Numbered from the stretch's first letter, positions 36,001 through 43,849 are shown. The stretch is 64,000 nt of DNA from JADJOY01 sp046331705 [NCBI: bacterium] (GCA_046331705.1 JAXLQJ010000031.1:21859-85858); one strand, 5' to 3'. The notes: generated by a model not told the origin, from the letters alone. Numbers and translations are program-made.

Positions 36001-36482
36001 CGCGCAAGGACGAGTACCACGTGGCGCGTTGCATGGCCCGCGCGCGCTACTACCCGGGCACGCCCAAGGGCATCACCCGGATGTGGTTCAACGGCTACAT
36101 GGCGACCCCGGGATCGGTGAAGGGTGCCGCGACCCGCGAGGACGGCGTCGCCAAGAATCCCGAGACCCACTACCAGGCGCTGTTCCGCTTCGGTGGTCAC
36201 CAGAGCATGACGCGTTCGTGGCTCAAGCCGACCCACCAAACGCAGACGCTCGTCACCCGCAAGCTCTTCTCGAACGAGCTGACCAAGGGCTTCAGCGCGG
36301 ACGTGCACTGCGTGACCGGTGCTCCACGCGAGGCGCTCGCGAAGTTCACCAAGGCCGAGGACGGTGGCATCGGCGGCACGGGCGTGTGGCGCCCGGTGAC
36401 GATGGGGCTCAGGCCCAGGGCCGAGAGCGACGCGATGAAGCAGTACCTGAAGGGTGGATTCGTGAAGGTGCGCAAGGCCTGA
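33003..36482 (+). CDS. Type II DMSO-reductase family catalytic subunit (EbdA-like)
   Basis: A 1159-residue Mo-bis-MGD enzyme exported by the Tat system (PRRDFLKLASAAGLGVA, residues 6-22). Beta and gamma partners follow, as in ethylbenzene, dimethylsulfide and p-cymene dehydrogenases. Asp278 in FHTDLPPGHP aligns with the Mo-ligating Asp of NarG and EbdA (CDLPP). The FS0 site is unusual: where these relatives have HxxxCxxxC, this has Cys70-x3-Asp74-x3-Cys78 (CCPNDTHNC), then Cys117/Cys118 in DPRCCQKG. The likely reaction is oxygen-independent hydroxylation of a hydrocarbon with water, or a related oxidation or reduction; the substrate is unknown. It is the first gene of a five-gene operon. Confidence 0.85.
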   Translation: MAKQVPRRDFLKLASAAGLGVAVTPTELFAQYAHLAPVAVPNPLAAYPDRDWERMYRDIFRTDRSFVFMCCPNDTHNCLLNAFVKNNVVVRIEPTYGYGKATDLYGNHTSARWDPRCCQKGLVLARRFYGDRRVNGAFLRAGFKKWVDDGFPRDPESGAAPKELMRRGWDSWVRVSHEEAFAYHAKALTNIATTYSGEEGKKRLLAQGYDRDMVDAVGGAGTRVQKFRGGMAKQGAVRIFGAFRMGNVMALLDHWIRKVDEADAKGASTWDSYSFHTDLPPGHPMVTGDQTNDFELFDTENANVIVAWGMNWITTKMPDSHWLTEARLKGKRTVAVTVEYSATASKCDDVVVIRPGTDPALALGVAQVMIDEQLYDADFVRRFTDLPTLVRMDTLERLRARDVFPGRTESRLENWTKVLAKDEKPVATTKQEGVQVPASLAGELGDFVMWDEEKDVPVAVAHDQLGTHFDAAGVKPALEGRFEVTLADGSQVTARPVFDLMAEYLNANLTPAQCSQITWAPKAAIVELARTIAKSDGRTLIAVGMGPNQFWNNDNKDRALFLVLALAGSLGKHGGNIGSYAGNYKATLFSGVPLWTVEDPFHPQLDPAGEVHKRYTTRYESMHYWANGERLMKAGNKQITTGAHVPTPTKAIWQVNSNSSLGNQKGFYDVVFNTLPRAECVVYNEWWWTASCEFSDIVYGVDSWMEFKFPDMTASNTNPFVQPYPPTPARRAFQTVSDNETYLGVARELTKITGDERFQQMWQFIADGKAEIYLQRIVDGSTSLKGYQFADILERGRRGIPSLMNTRTYPRVSSYEQVAESKPWYTKTGRLELYRPEPEFIEAGENLIVHREPADATFYDPCAIVAAPHAAIRPKRPADWAIPPEERNHITRQMRNTTYSVGELLASKHPLRDQGWDHVFHTPKYRHGAHTMPIDTDFMAALFGPFGDMYRRDKRMPGSGEMYVDINPADARGLGIEDGDYVWIDGDPNDLPFRGWNDPARKDEYHVARCMARARYYPGTPKGITRMWFNGYMATPGSVKGAATREDGVAKNPETHYQALFRFGGHQSMTRSWLKPTHQTQTLVTRKLFSNELTKGFSADVHCVTGAPREALAKFTKAEDGGIGGTGVWRPVTMGLRPRAESDAMKQYLKGGFVKVRKA

Positions 36483-36537
36483 GCGGGGCAGGGCGAAGGG
36501 CCGGGCGCGAGCGCGCGAAGGCGGAAAGGAAACGACG

Positions 36538-37665
36538 ATGGCCAAGGTCACGAACTGGCAGATCGGGCGGGAGATGGACTACCCGTACGAGCCGAATCGG
36601 CCCAAGAAGCAGTTCGCGATGATCTTCGACACCAACAAGTGCATCGCGTGTCAGACGTGCACCGTGGCGTGCAAGACCACGTGGACCCCCGGCCGCGGGC
36701 AGGAATACATGTTCTGGAACAACGTCGAGTCGAAGCCCTACGGCTATTACCCGCTGGGTTGGGACGTGAAGATCCTCGACAAGCTCGGCGTCCAGGACAT
36801 GACCAACCCGAAGTACAAGGGCAAGACGCTCTTCGATGCGGCGCCCACCGGCGAGCGCATCCTCGGCTACTTGCCCGAGGATCTCGACTACGCGCACCCC
36901 AACTGCGGCGAGGACGACTCGCTGGGCGACATGGCCCAGGGTGCCTGGATGCAATCTCCGCACATGCAGTGGATGTATTACCTGCCGCGCATCTGCAACC
37001 ACTGCACGTATCCCGCTTGCCTGGCGTCGTGCCCGCGGATGTCGATCTACAAGCGTCAGGAGGACGGCATCGTCCTGCTCGATCAGACGCGTTGCCGCGG
37101 CTATCGCGAATGCGTGAAGGGCTGTCCGTACAAGAAGACCTACTTCAACGCGATCACGCGTGTCTCCGAGAAATGCGTGGGCTGCTATCCGGCCGTCGAG
37201 AACGGTCGCCAGACCCAATGCACCATCACCTGCATCGGCAAGATCCGGATGCAGGGTTTCATCACCACGCCGGAGACGGCGCGCGAGGACAACCCCCTCG
37301 ACTACGTCATCCACGTCGCCAAGATCGCCAAGCCGCTCTATCCGCAGTTCGGCCTCGAGCCCAACACGTACTACATCCCGCCCGTCCACGTGCCGCCCGC
37401 GTACCTGCAGCAGATGTTCGGCTGGGGCGTCGCCGAGGCGATCGCCGGCTATCGCAAGGCCACCGACGATCCCAAGCTGCTCGGCGCGTTGCTGCTGTTC
37501 GGCGCGACGCCCGAGATCATCCACCACTACCAGGTCTCCGGGAACTTCACGTTCGGCTACGACGAGAAGGGCGTCGAGCTGGTGCGGGTGCCGATCCGCG
37601 AGCCGGTCTACGTTCGCGACGCCTACGACCCGAAGTCCGCCACGTTCCGCACCAACGTCACCTAG
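36538..37665 (+). CDS. Iron-sulfur beta subunit of the molybdoenzyme (EbdB/DdhB-like)
   Basis: A 375-residue electron-transfer subunit with four Cys clusters for [Fe-S] centres: CIACQTCTVACK near residue 38, CNHCTYPACLASCP near 155, CRGYRECVKGCPYKK near 185, and CVGCYP with a later CTITC. The N-terminal ...FDTNKCIACQTC, the KTTWTPGRGQEYMFWNNVE block and the YIPPVHVP segment are characteristic of the EbdB/SerB/ClrB/DdhB group. It has no signal of its own and would be carried out by the Tat signal of the alpha subunit. GGAAAGGAAACG precedes the ATG. Confidence 0.93.
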   Translation: MAKVTNWQIGREMDYPYEPNRPKKQFAMIFDTNKCIACQTCTVACKTTWTPGRGQEYMFWNNVESKPYGYYPLGWDVKILDKLGVQDMTNPKYKGKTLFDAAPTGERILGYLPEDLDYAHPNCGEDDSLGDMAQGAWMQSPHMQWMYYLPRICNHCTYPACLASCPRMSIYKRQEDGIVLLDQTRCRGYRECVKGCPYKKTYFNAITRVSEKCVGCYPAVENGRQTQCTITCIGKIRMQGFITTPETAREDNPLDYVIHVAKIAKPLYPQFGLEPNTYYIPPVHVPPAYLQQMFGWGVAEAIAGYRKATDDPKLLGALLLFGATPEIIHHYQVSGNFTFGYDEKGVELVRVPIREPVYVRDAYDPKSATFRTNVT

Positions 37666-37842
37666 GAGGTCGTTCATGTGCTGCGCACACCGACAGCCTC
37701 CTCCGTCGAGGATCGCTCGGGGGGCCGTTCCAGCCCCACGCCCGAGGCACTCACAGCGCTCGTGGCGTGCCGCGGGCACGCGCGGCGGCCGCCGCGGCGT
37801 GTGGAGCGCACTCGGCCGCGGACACGGCCCGGAGGTGTACCC

Positions 37843-38691
37843 ATGAGATCGAAGCCTGTGTCGCTCTCGTTCGCCGCTGGATTCGCGGTGGTCGTGCTCG
37901 GTCTGACGACGCCCGCTCACGCTCAGCTTCGCGCGGTGCGAGTGGCGATCGGCGAGCCGTTGCTCGACGCAGACGCGCCGCTCTGGGCCAAGGCACCCGC
38001 GGCCGACGTGACGATGATGCCGCAGACCGTCACGACGCCGATGAACCCGGCGCCCGCGATCCTCATGCTCCACGTGCGCGCCGCTCACGACGGCCAGCAA
38101 CTCGCCGTGCGCATCGACTGGGACGACCCGACGCGCAGCGATCGCATCGTGGTCGACCAGTTCGGCGATCAGGTCGCCGTCCAATTTCCCGAGGACATCA
38201 CCAAGGGCGTTCCGGCGCCGATGATGGGGAACCCCGGCGGTCGCGTGCGCATCCTGCAATGGCGCGCCGCATTCCAGGCCGACCTGGAGCACGGGCGTCC
38301 CAACACCACGCGCGACATCTACCCGAACGCGCTGGTCGACGTTTACCCGGACGAGGTGCTGCGGGCGACCGACGCTCGGCCGTACATGGGCGCCGTCGGC
38401 ATGGCGAACCCGATCACCTACGCGGACCGTTCGCCGGTGCTCGAGCAGATCGCCGAGGGCTGGGGAACGCTCACCGTCGACAAGTCGCAGCAGGCCGACG
38501 GCCGCGGGGCCTGGAAGGACGGTCATTGGCAGGTGGTGATCACCCATCCGCTCGCTGCCGGTCGCGACGACATGACGCTGTCGCCGGGCGGGATGACGAT
38601 GGCGGGCTTCGCCGTGTGGGACGGCGGCAGTCGCGAGGTGGGACCGCGCAAGGCGTGGGCGCCGTGGGTGCCCGTGCAGCTCGACCCATGA
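37843..38691 (+). CDS. Heme b gamma subunit (EbdC/DdhC-like)
   Basis: A 282-residue periplasmic protein of the ethylbenzene-dehydrogenase heme-binding family (PF09459). It starts with a Sec signal (about residues 5-26, ending TTPAHAQ). The fold is all beta, and MLHVRAAHDGQQLAVRIDWD is the conserved strand pair. Met and Lys residues suitable as axial heme b ligands exist, but I do not assign them. It passes electrons from the Fe-S subunit to a periplasmic carrier. GGAGGTG precedes the ATG at 37843. A 177-base gap separates it from the beta gene, and its stop overlaps the chaperone ATG. Confidence 0.85.
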   Translation: MRSKPVSLSFAAGFAVVVLGLTTPAHAQLRAVRVAIGEPLLDADAPLWAKAPAADVTMMPQTVTTPMNPAPAILMLHVRAAHDGQQLAVRIDWDDPTRSDRIVVDQFGDQVAVQFPEDITKGVPAPMMGNPGGRVRILQWRAAFQADLEHGRPNTTRDIYPNALVDVYPDEVLRATDARPYMGAVGMANPITYADRSPVLEQIAEGWGTLTVDKSQQADGRGAWKDGHWQVVITHPLAAGRDDMTLSPGGMTMAGFAVWDGGSREVGPRKAWAPWVPVQLDP

Positions 38692-39440
38692 GCGCGAGCG
38701 CGGAGCCTCTCGCCGAGCCCGCGGGCTCGGACCCCACGCTCGAAGCGCTGGGGCGCGCAGCGCTCTATCGGGCGCTGGCGCACGCCCTCGCTTATCCCAC
38801 CGCCGATCGAGTGGCGCGAGCGCTCGCGAGCGTGCGGGCGCGGCTGGCGGCGGCGCCGCTCGCGGCTCCCCTGCACGACGCGCTCGTCGCGGTCGCGGCT
38901 GCGTTCGAGCGCGCGGATCGAGAGGCGCTCGCCGCCGAGCACGTGCGGCTCTTCGGTCCGGCCGGCGGCGCGCCGCTTCACGAGACCGCCTACGGAGACG
39001 CGGGCCGGATGCTGGGGCGCTCGGCCCAGCTCGCCGACATCTCCGGGTTCTACCTCGCGTACGGGCTCGACCCGACCACCAGCGAACCCTTGCCCGAGGA
39101 TCACCTGCTGCTCGAGCTCGAGTTCATGAGCATCCTGGGTCTGAAGGAAGCGTACGCACGAAACGAGGGCTTCGACGATCCGCTCGCGATCACGGTCGAC
39201 GCGCAGCGAAAGTTCCTCGGTGAGCATCTCGGGACGTGGCTCGATGGCTGGCTCGCCGCGCTCGCCACGGCCGAGGCGGGAGCGCTCCACCTCGCGCTGG
39301 CGACCTTGGTCCGCGATGTCGTCCGCGACGATTGCGCCCGTCTCGGCGTGGTTCCCCACGTGATCACCCATCGCGCGGTCGACATCGACATGGGCGGCGA
39401 CGCGGTCGTGTGTCCACACGCGTCGCCAGCGGAAGCGTGA
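38688..39440 (+). CDS. TorD/NarJ-family molybdoenzyme chaperone
   Basis: A 250-residue cytoplasmic assembly chaperone that would guard the Tat-exported alpha subunit until cofactor insertion. It is all-helical, with ALYRALAHALAYPTADRV near the start, EHVRLFGPAGGAPLHETAYG, ADISGFYLAYGLDP and the EDHLLLELEFMSILG helix typical of TorD/EbdD proteins. The ATG overlaps the gamma stop (ATGA), so it is made with the enzyme. A CPH near the C-terminus is not a known motif. Confidence 0.88.
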   Translation: MSASAEPLAEPAGSDPTLEALGRAALYRALAHALAYPTADRVARALASVRARLAAAPLAAPLHDALVAVAAAFERADREALAAEHVRLFGPAGGAPLHETAYGDAGRMLGRSAQLADISGFYLAYGLDPTTSEPLPEDHLLLELEFMSILGLKEAYARNEGFDDPLAITVDAQRKFLGEHLGTWLDGWLAALATAEAGALHLALATLVRDVVRDDCARLGVVPHVITHRAVDIDMGGDAVVCPHASPAEA

Positions 39441-39487
39441 GCACGACCAGCTGAAGGGTGCGCTGCAGCGCACGGGAGGGAAGTCTC

Positions 39488-40972
39488 ATGAGCGCACGAC
39501 GAGTGCTTGGGATCGTGCCGTGCGTCGCGTTCGCCTGTTGCTGGCTCGTGCCGTGGGGCGTCGCGACGGCTCGCGCCGAGAGCTCGCCTGGCGCTGGCGC
39601 GCCTGCCGGAACGGCGCCTGTCGCAACCGCGCCTGCCGCAGCCGCGCAGCCGTCCACGGGCTCGCCCGCGAGCACGCCCGTCTCGTCGAACCCGCTGGCG
39701 GCGGCGGCCGAGAAGCTCGGCCTCGCGCTGAGCGGCCAGGTTCGCATCCGCGGCGAGGTCGACGCGCGCGATCTCGCGAGCTCCACCCAGGCGGACCTCG
39801 TCGTCGGCGAGCGCGCTCGCCTGGGTCTCGCGGCGCAGCCCACCACCGACGTGACCGGTTTCGTGCAGGTGCAGGACGCGCGCGTCTGGGGCGAAGAGCA
39901 GAACTCGCTCACCGACGTGCAAGCCGACGGTTTCGACCTCCACCAGGGCTATCTCGAGGTACGGGATCTCTTCGTTCCGTGCTTGAACCTGCGGGCCGGC
40001 AGGCAGGAGATCTCGTTGGGCGAGGAGCGCTTGATCGGCGCCGTCGACTGGACCCAGAACGCGCGCAGTCTCGACGGCGCGGTCCTGACGTACGCGTGGG
40101 ACGGCGGCGGATGGGTGAAGCCGTTCTGGGCGCTGCTCGCGGAGAAGGATGCGATCGCCGTGAAGGGCGCGCTGCGCCAAGCGGACACCAACGTCGACGA
40201 AGGCAAGGACGACGACGTCTGGATCTCGGGCATCCACGCCCAGCAGAAGCTCGGCGACGCGCTGGTGCTCGAGCCCCACGCCTACTGGCTCGACGACGGC
40301 ACGGCGGACATCGATCTCTACACCTTGGGTGCGTACGGCAATGGCAAGGCGGTGGTCTCGGAGGACGTCGCGATCGTCTACAACGCCACGGTCGACGCTC
40401 AGCTCGGCGACGTGAAGGGAAGCGCGATCCACGCCTACTTGGGAGTGATCCACGGCGGCATCAAGGCCGGTCCGGTCATGGCCACGCTCGGCTACGAGTA
40501 TCTGAGCGGCGACGACGACTCCAAGGACCGATCACGCAACGCCTTCGACACGCTGCTCGCCACGAACCACAAGTTCTACGGCGAGATGGACTACTTCCTG
40601 AACAACGCCGCGGACACCGCTTCGCTCGGCTTGCAGGATCTGGTCGCCAAGCTGCGCTACAAGCTCGCGTCCACCACCTCTCTCGCCGCCGATCTGCACC
40701 ACTTCCAGACCGCCGTCGAGGACGAGACGCCCGGGATCGCGCCCGACAAGCGTCGGTTCGGCGGCCACCAGGATCTGGGGGAAGAGCTCGACGTCTGGGT
40801 GCTGCACACCTACACCGCGAACCTGGACTTCCGCGCCGGCTACAGCTTCTTCGTGCCCGGCGATGGCATGAAGGCACGGTTCCAGGCGCAGGACGCAGCC
40901 CGTGGCGTCGCCGTCGAGAGCCACGGCTCGGTCGCCCACTGGGCGTATCTCCAGGCCAACCTGGTGTTCTGA
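39488..40972 (+). CDS. Outer-membrane porin, alginate_exp-like
   Basis: A 494-residue secreted beta-barrel protein. The signal peptide runs to about residue 34 (AFACCWLVPWGVATARAES), then a low-complexity Ala/Pro/Thr linker, then alternating strands such as QVRIRGEVDARD, LGLAAQPTTDVTGFVQVQDA, LRAGRQEISLGEERLIGAVD and a terminal aromatic residue (ANLVF). These match the alginate-export/porin group (PF13372). It starts 47 bases after the chaperone gene, so it probably belongs to the operon and lets the hydrocarbon substrate through the outer membrane (inference). Confidence 0.8.
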   Translation: MSARRVLGIVPCVAFACCWLVPWGVATARAESSPGAGAPAGTAPVATAPAAAAQPSTGSPASTPVSSNPLAAAAEKLGLALSGQVRIRGEVDARDLASSTQADLVVGERARLGLAAQPTTDVTGFVQVQDARVWGEEQNSLTDVQADGFDLHQGYLEVRDLFVPCLNLRAGRQEISLGEERLIGAVDWTQNARSLDGAVLTYAWDGGGWVKPFWALLAEKDAIAVKGALRQADTNVDEGKDDDVWISGIHAQQKLGDALVLEPHAYWLDDGTADIDLYTLGAYGNGKAVVSEDVAIVYNATVDAQLGDVKGSAIHAYLGVIHGGIKAGPVMATLGYEYLSGDDDSKDRSRNAFDTLLATNHKFYGEMDYFLNNAADTASLGLQDLVAKLRYKLASTTSLAADLHHFQTAVEDETPGIAPDKRRFGGHQDLGEELDVWVLHTYTANLDFRAGYSFFVPGDGMKARFQAQDAARGVAVESHGSVAHWAYLQANLVF

Positions 40973-41007
40973 CGGGCTCGCGGTGGCGACGCGCGCTTCA
41001 CTCGGCC

Positions 41008-41724
41008 TCAGGGCTGCTCGGCAGCACCGCCGGTGACGGTCTGGTGGATCATGCGAGCACACGTCTCCACCAGATCCTCCGGTGAGGCTTCGAGCCGCCG
41101 CAGCACCTGCTTGTGCGCCGAGAGGCGCTCGAGGAGCGCGAGGATGCCCGCGGCCGCGACGCCGGCGTGGACGCGGGTCGGCACGCGGCCGGCCTGCTGG
41201 GCGCCGCGGATCTTGGCCGTGAAGTGGTCGACGATCGGACGCAGCGTGGTGCGCCGCACCTGCTGGAAGCGCACGTCGCCGCGGTCGGCCGCGAGGTTGC
41301 GGAGCGACAGCACCGCGTGATGCGTGTCCCAGTGGGCGATGAAGCGGGTGACGATGGCGCGCGCCCGGTCGAGCCCGTCGCTTCCTTCCCACGGCCCGTC
41401 GATCAGCTCGACGACCGCGGGCATGTCGTTACCGGCGCGCTCCGCCAGCATGAGCACCGCTTCCTGAACGTCCTGGAAGTAGTGATAGAAGGTGCCGGGC
41501 GAGGTGTCGGCGCGGCGCGCGATGTCGACCACGGAGAGGTCGAGGACGCCGCGCTCCTCGAGCAGCTCGGCGGTGACGTCGAGAAGTCGCTCGCGGGTCT
41601 TGAGCGCGCGCGGGCCGAGCGGACGGCCGTTTTGCGACAGCGCGGCGCCGCGCGGACGCTTCGATTCACGCTTCGGTGCAGCCGGGTCCACGGATCCCTC
41701 GCTTCCCACGGGCGGCGGGCTCAC
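41008..41724 (-). CDS. TetR-family repressor
   Basis: A 238-residue regulator starting at GTG. After a basic N-terminal extension of about 40 residues comes the TetR helix-turn-helix, LSVVDIARRADTSPGTFYHY, then a helical ligand domain. The target is probably the TTTGACG-NNN-CGTCAAA-like repeat in its own divergent promoter (41753-41769) and the two perfect copies at 12772 and 49269. The genes behind those sites code for acyl-CoA dehydrogenases and a Rieske operon, so an acyl-CoA or ring intermediate is a fair guess for the inducer. It is convergent with the porin gene. Confidence 0.9.
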   Translation of the reverse strand: MSPPPVGSEGSVDPAAPKRESKRPRGAALSQNGRPLGPRALKTRERLLDVTAELLEERGVLDLSVVDIARRADTSPGTFYHYFQDVQEAVLMLAERAGNDMPAVVELIDGPWEGSDGLDRARAIVTRFIAHWDTHHAVLSLRNLAADRGDVRFQQVRRTTLRPIVDHFTAKIRGAQQAGRVPTRVHAGVAAAGILALLERLSAHKQVLRRLEASPEDLVETCARMIHQTVTGGAAEQP

Positions 41725-41752
41725 CCTGCCGCGTGCCCGAGGTTGCAGCGTT

Positions 41753-41769
41753 TTTGACGATGTATCAAA
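41753..41769. promoter_or_regulatory. Predicted TetR operator, TTTGACG-ATG-TATCAAA
   Basis: A 7-3-7 inverted repeat between the divergent TetR gene (start 41724) and acyl-CoA dehydrogenase gene (start 41828). The left arm is identical to the two perfect sites at 12772 and 49269; the right arm differs at two positions. A weaker autoregulatory site is common for TetR proteins. Confidence 0.65.
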
Positions 41770-41827
41770 TTCGAGCGCGCCCGACCACGCCCGACCACGC
41801 CTCGCTCATCGTCATCGAGGATTCGCC

Positions 41828-42958
41828 ATGGACGTCGAGCTCACCGACGAGCAACGCATGCTCCAGACCAGCGCTCGGGAGTTCCTGACGCGCGCGTGTC
41901 CGATGTCGCTGGTGCGCGAGTCCATGGACGATCCGGCGCCCGCTTGCGGCCTGCTCTGGCCCACCATCGCCGAGCTCGGCTGGCTCGGGCTGGTGTTGCC
42001 GGCGGTACACGGCGGCTCGGAGCTCGGCCTGGTCGAGCTGGTGCTGGTGCTTCAAGAAGCAGGGCGCGCGCTGCTGCCGGCGCCGTTCTTCTCGACGGTT
42101 GCGCTGGGTGCGCACGCGATCGCGCTGGGGGGCGACGAGTCGCAACGCTCGCGCTTTCTTCCCGACGTGGCCGCAGGAAAGCTGCGCGTGACGCTGGCGA
42201 ACCTCGAGGAATCGGCGCGCTGGGACGAAGCCGGCATCCAGCTCCCCGCGACGAGCCGCGGCGGCGACTACGTGCTGGACGGCGCGAAGCGCTTCGTCAT
42301 GGATGCGGCGCTCGCCGACTGGCTGGTGGTGCCGGCGCGAACCGCTGCCGGAGTCGGCTTGTTCCTGGTGGCAGCGACGGCGCCGGGCGTGACCATTCGC
42401 CAGCTCGCGTTCGTGGACCAGGTCCGCAAGGTCTACGTGGTCGAGCTTCGCGACGTGCGCATCCCGGCGAACGCAGTGCTCGGCCCGATCGGCGCAGGCT
42501 GGCCGATCCTCGAGACGCTCTTCGATTTCGCGAAGGTGGCGCTGTGCGGTGAGATGTGCGGCGCCGCCGAGCGCGTGCTGGAGATGGCCGCGGATTACGC
42601 GAAGGTCCGCGAGCAGTTCGGCAAGCCCATCGGCAGCTTCCAGGCCATCCAGCACAAATGCGCCGAGATGCTGGTGCTGATCGAGAGCGCGAAGTCCGCG
42701 ACCTACTACGCCGCGTGGGCGATCGCCAACGGCGAGCCCGACGCGCACACCGCCGCCTGCCTCGCCAAGGCGTACACCTCGGAGGCGTTCACGAAGGTGG
42801 CCGGCGAGGGCATCCAGGTTCACGGCGGTATCGGCTTCACCTGGGAGCAGGATCTGCATCTCTATTTCAAGCGCGCCAAGTCGTCCGAGCTCTCGTTCGG
42901 CACGCCGAGCTGGAATCGCGAGCTCGCCGCTCGCGTGCTTCTCGACGGACGCGGCTGA
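41828..42958 (+). CDS. Acyl-CoA dehydrogenase-family protein (376 aa)
   Basis: A 376-residue acyl-CoA dehydrogenase-fold flavoprotein (MDVELTDEQRMLQTSAREFL). The usual SEPxAGSD is replaced by NLEESARWDEAG, but the REQFGKPIGSFQAIQHKCAE helix and the VHGGIGFTWEQDLHLYFKRA segment are strong. These traits are shared with the short subunits at 9594 and 10602 and with steroid-type heteromeric dehydrogenases. It is transcribed away from the TetR gene across the operator, and ends in a 13-bp stem shared with the next, convergent gene. Confidence 0.9.
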   Translation: MDVELTDEQRMLQTSAREFLTRACPMSLVRESMDDPAPACGLLWPTIAELGWLGLVLPAVHGGSELGLVELVLVLQEAGRALLPAPFFSTVALGAHAIALGGDESQRSRFLPDVAAGKLRVTLANLEESARWDEAGIQLPATSRGGDYVLDGAKRFVMDAALADWLVVPARTAAGVGLFLVAATAPGVTIRQLAFVDQVRKVYVVELRDVRIPANAVLGPIGAGWPILETLFDFAKVALCGEMCGAAERVLEMAADYAKVREQFGKPIGSFQAIQHKCAEMLVLIESAKSATYYAAWAIANGEPDAHTAACLAKAYTSEAFTKVAGEGIQVHGGIGFTWEQDLHLYFKRAKSSELSFGTPSWNRELAARVLLDGRG

Positions 42959-42999
42959 GCCTGATTCGCTCCGTCGACTGCGCGATTCAGGCTCAGCCG
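42952..42999. terminator. Bidirectional terminator with both stop codons in the stem
   Basis: CGGCTGAGCCTGA at 42952-42964 pairs perfectly with TCAGGCTCAGCCG at 42987-42999, with a 22-base loop. The left arm contains the TGA of the dehydrogenase gene and the right arm the TGA of the convergent isoprenoid-fold gene. Confidence 0.7.
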
Positions 43000-43811
43000 T
43001 TCAGGAGCCCGAAGAGCGGCTTCACGATGGGCTTGCGCGAGAGCTGCGCCAGCCACGCCAGGTCCTCGGCCAGTGGAATGAGCGCGTCGGTTCGGCCCGC
43101 ATGGCGCGCGATGCGTTCGCGGTAGCTGCGACCGAGCTCGGCGAGGGTGGCGTCGGGGTCGGCGGCGGTGCTGAAGATCGTGAACACGTGGCTCTTCGCG
43201 TCCTTCTCGCGATCGGCGTAATCGTCGACCGCCTGCACCCAGGCGCCGAACCAGAAGAGGGCCTCGTTCATGCCGTCGGAGATCGATTCGGGATCGGCGA
43301 CGTGGACGAGCCCGCGTGCGAACGCACCCGCCTTGATCTCGGCCGCCTCCAGCGTGAGCGCGACGCGATCCGAGGCGAGCCGCGACTCGACGACGACCTT
43401 CTGGCTGTCGAAGCAACGTTTGGTCTCGACGAGGTACGCGTCCCACCAAGGCGTCACGCTGACCGCGTCCTGGACCGCCTTCGCGGCGCGGGCCAGCTCA
43501 CGCACCAGCGGATGCGTCGAGGTCGGCGCGTGCCGACCCAGGATGATCGCCAGCAGCTCGTCGTCGCTGGCCGCGTCGGGGTGCTCGTCCTGGACGTCGT
43601 CGACCAGGAGCCACATGCGTCCCCAATCCATCACCAGCCGCCGGCGCTCGGCTTCCGATCGGCGATAGCAGAGCGCAGGCGAAGCGCTGTCGAGGACGGC
43701 CAGCAGGATCGCGTGCTCGAGGCCTTCGAGCCGCGCCTTCAAGAAGCCACGTCCCGGATAGCCCGGAGTGCTGAGCGTGACGAAGGACGACAAGAGCTTG
43801 CGGCGGTACAT
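42993..43811 (-). CDS. Isoprenoid-synthase-fold (class 1) protein
   Basis: A 272-residue helical protein of unknown function. It contains LLVDDVQDEHPD (DDxxD at 71-75) and WVQAVDDYADREKD (DDxxD at 196-200), 125 residues apart, with EIKAGAFARGL at 158-168 resembling the Lys-containing KTG/KTA helix of trans-prenyl synthases. This order is that of class 1 isoprenyl-diphosphate synthases, where the Asp clusters bind Mg-pyrophosphate. The N-terminal GGKRxRP motif is missing, so chain elongation is doubtful. A terpene-synthase-like or hydrolase role is open. It is the last gene of the Rieske operon. The fold call is by motif only. Confidence 0.5.
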   Translation of the reverse strand: MYRRKLLSSFVTLSTPGYPGRGFLKARLEGLEHAILLAVLDSASPALCYRRSEAERRRLVMDWGRMWLLVDDVQDEHPDAASDDELLAIILGRHAPTSTHPLVRELARAAKAVQDAVSVTPWWDAYLVETKRCFDSQKVVVESRLASDRVALTLEAAEIKAGAFARGLVHVADPESISDGMNEALFWFGAWVQAVDDYADREKDAKSHVFTIFSTAADPDATLAELGRSYRERIARHAGRTDALIPLAEDLAWLAQLSRKPIVKPLFGLLNG

Positions 43812-43849
43812 GAGCGAGCCTCACGCGCGCCGCGATCGGGGGTGAAGCG

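Noticed and set aside
36639-38687. Plus-strand frame open through the beta and gamma genes, running into the chaperone frame
   Set aside because: The real start of the chaperone is the ATG at 38688. The part before it is an out-of-frame shadow of the beta and gamma genes.
41008-41724. TetR gene as a plain efflux regulator
   Set aside because: No transporter is adjacent. The divergent gene and the shared operator sites point to acyl-CoA/oxygenase genes instead.
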